DNA from: an uncultured bacterium
GTDB taxonomy: Bacteria; Verrucomicrobiota; Kiritimatiellia; RFP12; UBA1067
Assembly (NCBI GenBank): GCA_902764415.1
Contig: CACWVU010000008.1
Location: forward strand, 1-64,000
DNA length: 64,000 bases
Direction: 5' to 3'
Position numbers and translations under genes: made by a program. The notes under the pieces were generated by a model. It saw only the letters and a program-made list of their open reading frames with translations, searched no databases and was not told the origin of the DNA. Position 1 is the stretch's first letter. Every line of letters begins with the position of its first letter. Below are positions 59,534 to 64,000 of this stretch, piece after piece.

Positions 59534-60850
59534 TCATCCCGCGAACCCGGCCGCCATCGTGGCGAGGATCAGAATCGGCACGAAGTACTTCATGAGGAAG
59601 CCGAAGACGGCGGGGAAGCGCATGCCCGCTCCCGCCGACGCCTCGCGCTCGAACTTGCCGTATCCCCAGCCCTGGTTGGAAACGGCGAAGACGCAGATGA
59701 GCAGCGCCCCGAGCGGCAGCCAGAACTGACCGAAGACGAAGTCCTCCCACCCCAGGACCGGCTCGAAGAACACGGTCGGCAGCGAAAGCGCCGCGACGGC
59801 GACGGCGACCGCGACGGCGATCCACGTCCGCTTGCGCCGGAGCTCGTCCACGAGGCCGCCGATGATGCACTCGAACACGGCCACGATGGTGGTGAGCGCG
59901 GCCAGGGTGAGGAAGAGGAAGAAGAAGAACCCCCAGACCCGTCCGCCCGCCATGCTGGCGAAGACCTTGGGCAGGGCGACGAAGATGAGCCCCGGGCCGG
60001 AGGTGACGTCGACCCCATAGCTCGCGCACGCCGGGAAGACCACCATCCCCGAGAGGACGGCGACGAAGGTGTCGATCGCGATGATCCATGCCGTCTCCGA
60101 CGCCAGCGAGCGCTCGCGGCCCACGTAGCTGCCGAAGATGGCCATGCAGCCGACGCCGACCGAGAGGGTGAAGAACGCCTGGCCCATGGCGCCGAAGACC
60201 GCCCGCCAGGGATGCGCGGCGAACGCCGCCCAGTCGGGCGAGAGGTAGAACCTGAGCCCGTCGCGCGCGCCGGGAAGGGTGAGCGCCTTGGCGGCCAGGA
60301 CGCCGAGGATGGCCAAAAGCGCGATCATCATGAACTTGGTGGCGCGCTCGACGCCGTTGCGCACGCCGGCGATGCAGATCGCGGCGGCGACGGCGACGAC
60401 GACGGAGAGGCTCGCGAAGCACACGGCGTGGTCGCCGAGCAGCGCGGAGAACTCCACCGGGCCGCCGCCGCGGAGGTAGTCGGCGGAGTACTTGAGCAGC
60501 CAGCCGGCGACGTCGGTGTAGTAGATCATCAGGAGGAAGTTGCCGGCGAAGATCACCTTGCCGACGACGGACCAGAGCCGGCGGCGCTTCGCGGCAAGCG
60601 CCCCCATCGCGCCTGAGATGCCCATTCTCGCCGCGCGGCCGATGGCGAGCTCGGCGGTGAGGAGCGGAAACCCGAGCAGGACGAGGAACGCGAGGTAGAC
60701 GAGCACGAACGCGGCGCCGCCGTTCTGGCCGACCATGAACGGAAATCTCCACACGTTGCCCAGCCCGACGGCGCATCCCGCCGCCAGCATCAGGAACCCC
60801 AGCCGCGACTTCAGCCGCGCCCTCGTGCCGTCATTGCTCAATTTCACCAC
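59534..60850 (-). CDS. Sodium-dependent NSS/SNF family transporter
   Basis: A 438-residue membrane protein with about 12 helices. The NSS landmark SRLGFLMLAAGCAVGLGNVWRFPFMVGQNGG (residues about 15-45, helix 1 with the sodium site) is present. The family imports amino acids or amines with sodium. The exact start is uncertain: GTG 60850, GTG 60847 or TTG 60841; the last would give MSNDG. A -10 at 60877 lies inside the end of comEC, and a 9-codon ORF (60860-60831) overlaps the start. It overlaps the comEC stop, so coupling is likely. Confidence 0.85.
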   Translation of the reverse strand: MVKLSNDGTRARLKSRLGFLMLAAGCAVGLGNVWRFPFMVGQNGGAAFVLVYLAFLVLLGFPLLTAELAIGRAARMGISGAMGALAAKRRRLWSVVGKVIFAGNFLLMIYYTDVAGWLLKYSADYLRGGGPVEFSALLGDHAVCFASLSVVVAVAAAICIAGVRNGVERATKFMMIALLAILGVLAAKALTLPGARDGLRFYLSPDWAAFAAHPWRAVFGAMGQAFFTLSVGVGCMAIFGSYVGRERSLASETAWIIAIDTFVAVLSGMVVFPACASYGVDVTSGPGLIFVALPKVFASMAGGRVWGFFFFLFLTLAALTTIVAVFECIIGGLVDELRRKRTWIAVAVAVAVAALSLPTVFFEPVLGWEDFVFGQFWLPLGALLICVFAVSNQGWGYGKFEREASAGAGMRFPAVFGFLMKYFVPILILATMAAGFAG

Positions 60851-62019
60851 CCCAGTTCATTTTGCTTCGTGTGCGAATTATAGCAAATCCAGGCGCGCGT
60901 CAGCAAGAGCGAGGCGTACCAAGCGGCGCACGCGCCGAGCCCCCATTCCTCAACCTCGAAGTTCGCCCAGCCGAGGCCGGCGACCGCCCGCGAGACGCCG
61001 GTCATCGCCTTCGTCACGAGCGCGGCGAAGTTGTTGAGGTGCGCCGCGGCAGTTTCGGAGACGAAGCCCGCGAGCGCGCCGACGACGCCAGTCGCCACCG
61101 AGAGCGCCGCCGCGGGCAGGAGCGCGAGGTTGGCGACGATGCCGCCGGGGGTGAAGCGGCCGAACGCGTTCGCGGCGATCGGCGCTCCAGCCGCCCAGGC
61201 GGCGAAGGAGAAGAAGAGCGCCTTCGCCCAGAGGCTGCCGAGCCGCTCTGCCGGGCGCACGGCGAGGATCAGCGCGAGCATCACCGTGAACGAGAGCCGG
61301 CAGCCGACGTCCGCGACCATCCGCGGGTCGGCGAGATGCACCGCGAGGAAGGTGAGCGACCAGGCGCGGAGCGCGTCCGGCCGCCGCCAGAACACCGGCG
61401 CGAGCAGGTAGAGGCTCGCCATCGCCGCCGCCCGCACCGCGCTCGGCGGCGCGCCGATCATGTAGACGTAGAGCCAGAGCGGCGGCAGCGCCGCGGCGCC
61501 GGCGAGCCGCTGGGGCACGAACGCGAGCATCAGCAGCACCATCAGGGTCCTGGCGACGATCATCACGTGGAGCCCCGAGATCGCGAAGACGTGGATCGAG
61601 CCCGACTCCACGAAGGCGCGCCGTAGCTCCGGCTTCAACCGCCAGCGCTCGCCGAGCAGGATCGCGCGGTTGACGGCACACGCCTCGGCGTCCAGCTCGA
61701 TCCCGATCGCCGCCTGGCGCGAGAAGGCGCGGCGGAGCGGCGCCGCGGCGGCGGAGGAGTGGGCGCGGCGGGGACGGTCCCGCAGCCACGGCGAGAGCTT
61801 GAGCGCCTCCTCCTGCGGTGCGACTGCGAGGAAGAAGAGCGCCGCGCCGGCGAACGCCGTGGCGACCAGGCGCCAGCCGGGCAGCCGGAAGCCATGGCCG
61901 AGGAGCGCGGCAAGCGCCGCGGCGATGGCGAAGAGCGGCCACGAGCCGCACGCCGCGGGCCGCAGCGACGCGAACCACTCGCCGGCGAACAGCGCCGCGC
62001 AGATGTAAAGCAGGTTCAT
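60844..62019 (-). CDS. comEC: ComEC/Rec2-type competence protein lacking the C-terminal hydrolase domain
   Basis: A 391-residue polytopic membrane protein. The ComEC competence-domain landmark GERWRLKPELRRAFVESGSIHVFAISGLHVMIVA lies at about 122-155, followed by seven or more helices (YMIGAPPSAVRAAAM, ADPRMVADVGCRLSF). Full-length ComEC (about 700-800 residues) adds a metallo-beta-lactamase domain that degrades one DNA strand; here the protein stops right after the membrane domain. The ORF is intact, so this is a short form, not an obvious frameshift. Start ATG 62019 lies 8 nt after a TATGAT -10. DNA uptake is the family role; whether the short form works is unknown. Confidence 0.8.
   Translation of the reverse strand: MNLLYICAALFAGEWFASLRPAACGSWPLFAIAAALAALLGHGFRLPGWRLVATAFAGAALFFLAVAPQEEALKLSPWLRDRPRRAHSSAAAAPLRRAFSRQAAIGIELDAEACAVNRAILLGERWRLKPELRRAFVESGSIHVFAISGLHVMIVARTLMVLLMLAFVPQRLAGAAALPPLWLYVYMIGAPPSAVRAAAMASLYLLAPVFWRRPDALRAWSLTFLAVHLADPRMVADVGCRLSFTVMLALILAVRPAERLGSLWAKALFFSFAAWAAGAPIAANAFGRFTPGGIVANLALLPAAALSVATGVVGALAGFVSETAAAHLNNFAALVTKAMTGVSRAVAGLGWANFEVEEWGLGACAAWYASLLLTRAWICYNSHTKQNELGW
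60877..60885 (-). promoter_or_regulatory. Extended -10 promoter inside the comEC 3' end
   Basis: On the - strand TGCTATAAT, 26 nt before GTG 60850. It could give the transporter its own transcript. Confidence 0.5.
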
Positions 62020-62027
62020 TGGCGCGT

Positions 62028-62036
62028 ATCATAGCA
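62028..62036 (-). promoter_or_regulatory. Extended -10 promoter of comEC
   Basis: On the - strand TGCTATGAT, 8 nt before the ATG at 62019; predicted UTR about 2 nt. Confidence 0.6.
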
Positions 62037-62048
62037 TTTCCGCCGTTT

Positions 62049-62098
62049 GCGAACCTTAAGCGAACCTTAAGCGAATCTAAAGACGAATTTAGATTCGC
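62049..62098. repeat. 11-nt tandem repeat ending in a perfect hairpin
   Basis: GCGAACCTTAA (62049), GCGAACCTTAA (62060) and GCGAATCTAAA (62071) are in tandem. The third pairs over 11 bp with TTTAGATTCGC (62088-62098) around loop GACGAA. It lies between the divergent comEC and MATE promoters. Confidence 0.65.
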
Positions 62099-62111
62099 GC
62101 GCGGCGGAATT

Positions 62112-62120
62112 TGGTATAAT
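62112..62120 (+). promoter_or_regulatory. Extended -10 promoter of the MATE gene
   Basis: TGGTATAAT, hexamer 62115-62120, 12 nt before the ATG at 62133. Confidence 0.75.
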
Positions 62121-62132
62121 GCGCATTCCAAC

Positions 62133-63494
62133 ATGGAATCGGACGGTACCAGGGGCGGCGCAAAGCCGTATGCGGAGATAGTCCGTCTCGTGTGGCCGCT
62201 GGCGCTCGGGATGGTGAACAACGCGGTCATGCAGTTCGTCGACCGCGCGTATCTCGCGCACAGTTCGCTTGCGGCGCTCGAGGCGGTGCTGCCGGCCGGG
62301 ATGCTGATGTGGATCTTCGCGGGCTTCTTCCAGTCCGTCGTCGGCTACTCCTCGGTGCTGGTCGGCGTCGGCCACGGCGCGAGCGACCACGAGCAGTGCC
62401 GCGATGTCTACCGCGCGGCGAAGTTCGTCGCGTTCGCCTCCGCGCTCCTCTCGCTGCCGCTCGTGCCGCTCGGCCGGCATCTGCTCGCGCTGGCCGCGCC
62501 AGGTCCGCAGGCGCTGGCGCTGGAGCGGGACTACTTCACGATCACGATGGCGGGCTCGTTCGCGGTCTACCTGCAGATGGCAGCGGCGTCGTACTTCACC
62601 GGGCGCGGCCGCACCCGGCTCGTCTTCTGGGTGAACCTCGCCGGCAACGCGCTCAACGTCGTGCTCGACCCGGTGCTCATCTTCGTCTGCGGCTGGGGCA
62701 TCGCCGGAGCGGCGGCGGCGACGGTTGCGTCCATGCTCGCCCAGGCGCTCGCGCTCGGCTTCGTCGCCGAGCGCGAGATGCGCCGGGAAGGGGATTCAAC
62801 CTCCTTCGCCGGCGTGCGCCGCCAGGTCGGGCGGATGCTTCGGTTCGGGGTCCCGTCCGGCGCCTACACGGTGCTCAACATCCTCTCGTTCACCATCTTC
62901 GTGTTCGTGACCGGCGGCGTGGGCGAGCTGGAGCTCGCCGCGTCCAACGCCTGCTTCACGGTGAACTACCTCCTCTTCGCGCCGATGGAGGGGTTCTCGA
63001 TCGGCGCCTCCACCCTGGTCGCGCAGGCGATCGGTCGCGGCGACCTCGCGGCGGCGCGCGCGGACGCGCGGCGGACGATTCTCCTCGGCGTGGGGCTTGT
63101 CGCTGCGCTTTCGCTCGCGGTGGTGGTCGGTTCCGGACCGATCCTCTCCATCTTCGCCTCGCAGGCCGGCGAGCGGACGGAGGAGTTCATGCGCCTCGGG
63201 TTCGTGCTGCTCCTAATCATGGCGGCCTGGCAGGTGTTCGACGCGGCGGACGTGATCGTCTCCGGCGCGCTCAAGGGCGCGGGCGACACGCATTTCGTGA
63301 TGACCTGGATGCTGGTGACGGCGTTCCTATTCTGGCTGCCGCTCGTCTTCGCCGTGCGCCACTGGCACAACACCATGCCGGCCCTGTGGGGGACGATGGT
63401 CGTCTACGTGGTCGTCATTTGCATCGGCTCGTTTATCCGCTGGCGCCGCGGCAGGTGGGCCGGCCGGCTGACCAAAGGGGACGCCGCGGAATGA
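62133..63494 (+). CDS. MATE family efflux transporter
   Basis: A 453-residue inner-membrane protein with 12 helices. MATE landmarks: WPLALGMVNNAVMQFVDRAYLAH at helix 1-2, AGNALNVVLDPVLIF in the middle, and the second-half pair ASNACFTVNYLLFAPMEGFSIGASTLVAQAIGRGDL. MATE exporters extrude drugs or metabolites against sodium or proton. ATG 62133 is set by the promoter 12 nt upstream; the longer in-frame ORF upstream runs through comEC antisense and is spurious. It ends 116 nt before a second MATE gene. Confidence 0.88.
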   Translation: MESDGTRGGAKPYAEIVRLVWPLALGMVNNAVMQFVDRAYLAHSSLAALEAVLPAGMLMWIFAGFFQSVVGYSSVLVGVGHGASDHEQCRDVYRAAKFVAFASALLSLPLVPLGRHLLALAAPGPQALALERDYFTITMAGSFAVYLQMAAASYFTGRGRTRLVFWVNLAGNALNVVLDPVLIFVCGWGIAGAAAATVASMLAQALALGFVAEREMRREGDSTSFAGVRRQVGRMLRFGVPSGAYTVLNILSFTIFVFVTGGVGELELAASNACFTVNYLLFAPMEGFSIGASTLVAQAIGRGDLAAARADARRTILLGVGLVAALSLAVVVGSGPILSIFASQAGERTEEFMRLGFVLLLIMAAWQVFDAADVIVSGALKGAGDTHFVMTWMLVTAFLFWLPLVFAVRHWHNTMPALWGTMVVYVVVICIGSFIRWRRGRWAGRLTKGDAAE

Positions 63495-63523
63495 GGACTT
63501 GATTCGTCTATTTGTGCTGGCGC

Positions 63524-63535
63524 CAGGCGCCTGGG
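63524..63535. repeat. Perfect 12-bp palindrome CCAGGCGCCTGG
   Basis: It lies between the two MATE genes and could be an operator or the core of a weak terminator. Confidence 0.35.
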
Positions 63536-63570
63536 GTGGTGCCTTCCGCGGCAAATTCCTCTGCAGAATA

Positions 63571-63579
63571 TGGTATAAT
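63571..63579 (+). promoter_or_regulatory. Extended -10 promoter of the second MATE gene
   Basis: TGGTATAAT, hexamer 63574-63579, with a 31-nt gap to the ATG. Confidence 0.65.
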
Positions 63580-63610
63580 ACACAGAAACAATTGACAACG
63601 TGAAAGTCGC

Positions 63611-64000
63611 ATGACATTTGCCAACCGCAAGTTCATCGGATTCCTCGGCGCCGCGACGGTGGTGATCGTCGCGGAGTACATCCTCGTGCTGTCCGACGGC
63701 GTGATCGCCGGGCAGATGCTCGGCGAGAAGGCCCTCGGCGCGGCGAACATGCTCATGCCGATATTCATGGTCGTGAGCTTCTTCACCTGGCTGCTGGCGG
63801 TCGGTACGTCGATCGTCTATTCGGACGCGATGGCGAGAATGCAGCGGGAGCGCGCGGCGAACCTTGCGGGGCAGGGCCTTGTCGCATCAGTTCTGCTTGG
63901 CCTTGCACTTGGCGTCACGGTGTTCGCCGTCAAGGGGCTCTATGTCGGCTTCATGGCGTCTGACGCCGAAACTACAGGCCATGCGCTCGGCTACCTGAAC
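63611..64000 (+). CDS. MATE-type exporter, truncated by the window edge
   Basis: The frame is open from ATG 63611 to the last base (130 codons). The protein begins MTFANRKFIGFLGAATVVIV and continues VLSDGVIAGQMLGEKALGAANMLMPIF, a MATE helix 1-2 pattern with the NAxxxP-like loop, then two further helices. It differs clearly from the upstream MATE protein, so it is not a recent duplicate. Its own promoter separates it from that gene. Confidence 0.7.
   Translation, partial: MTFANRKFIGFLGAATVVIVAEYILVLSDGVIAGQMLGEKALGAANMLMPIFMVVSFFTWLLAVGTSIVYSDAMARMQRERAANLAGQGLVASVLLGLALGVTVFAVKGLYVGFMASDAETTGHALGYLN

Noticed and set aside
61818-62132. N-terminal extension of the MATE gene upstream of 62133
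   Set aside because: It reads through comEC antisense and the repeat array; a promoter lies between it and the ATG at 62133.

Overview
This 64 kb window is from a GC-rich bacterial chromosome (about two thirds GC by eye). It is densely packed with intact genes, nearly all on the + strand. The cell has an outer membrane: there is a TonB-dependent receptor, a secretin, a DUF481 beta-barrel and an LpxL-type acyltransferase. It carries anaerobe-type 2-hydroxyacyl-CoA dehydratase activation chemistry, polysaccharide hydrolases, a BspA-like leucine-rich-repeat surface protein and a SUMF1-domain protein. Together with the Gld-type ABC system this suggests an uncultured gut or sediment member of the PVC group (Kiritimatiellota/Verrucomicrobiota-like). 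That placement is inference. No rRNA gene, IS element or CRISPR array was seen.

Layout. 1-2000: a partial AAA ATPase on the - strand, then an AT-richer, repeat-laden stretch with one lipoprotein gene nested inside two sets of REP-like repeats. 2011-11770: Fic protein, hexuronate-type transporter, mannitol-dehydrogenase-family reductase, a GH13+GH133 debranching enzyme and a double GT2 glycosyltransferase. 11804-22850: panC, a GH97 glycosidase, an RNA m5U methyltransferase, a dehydratase activase fusion, gatB, a lipoprotein, a SpoU methyltransferase and a GT8-acyltransferase fusion. 22900-33051: an AT-richer accessory block with an AlbA_2/ATPase regulator, a promoter with a short ORF and a structured RNA, an unknown protein, a SUMF1 protein and a giant LRR protein. 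33145-37010: a minimal division cluster (mraZ, rsmH, ftsL-like, ftsI) and tRNA-Arg(CCG). 37270-42564: pcnB, a TPR protein, secG, a PgpA-nucleoside hydrolase fusion, an SDR and a small membrane protein. 42673-46923: a Gld-like ABC system. 47009-51432: secY, a GtrA-like protein, a secretin and a DUF481 protein. 51464-59515: radical SAM, a GH-A hydrolase with an apparently dead paralogue, tmk, holB and a TonB receptor. 59534-62019 (-): NSS transporter and a truncated ComEC. 62133-64000: two MATE exporters.

Two features recur through the window. First, promoters are an extended -10 (TGGTATAAT or a close variant) with no obvious -35. In about nine cases the -10 lies only 7-12 nt before the ATG with no Shine-Dalgarno, predicting leaderless or nearly leaderless mRNAs; other genes have longer leaders with a clear Shine-Dalgarno. 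Second, single-polypeptide fusions are common: GH13-GH133, GT2-GT2, activase-dehydratase, GT8-LPLAT, PgpA-nucleoside hydrolase and GldF-GldG. Short GC-rich hairpins without a T-tract sit on or beside several stop codons. The least explained locus is 24467-24825: promoter, 11-codon ORF, REP-like hairpin, then a 118-nt nested stem structure whose 3' arm overlaps an intrinsic terminator.
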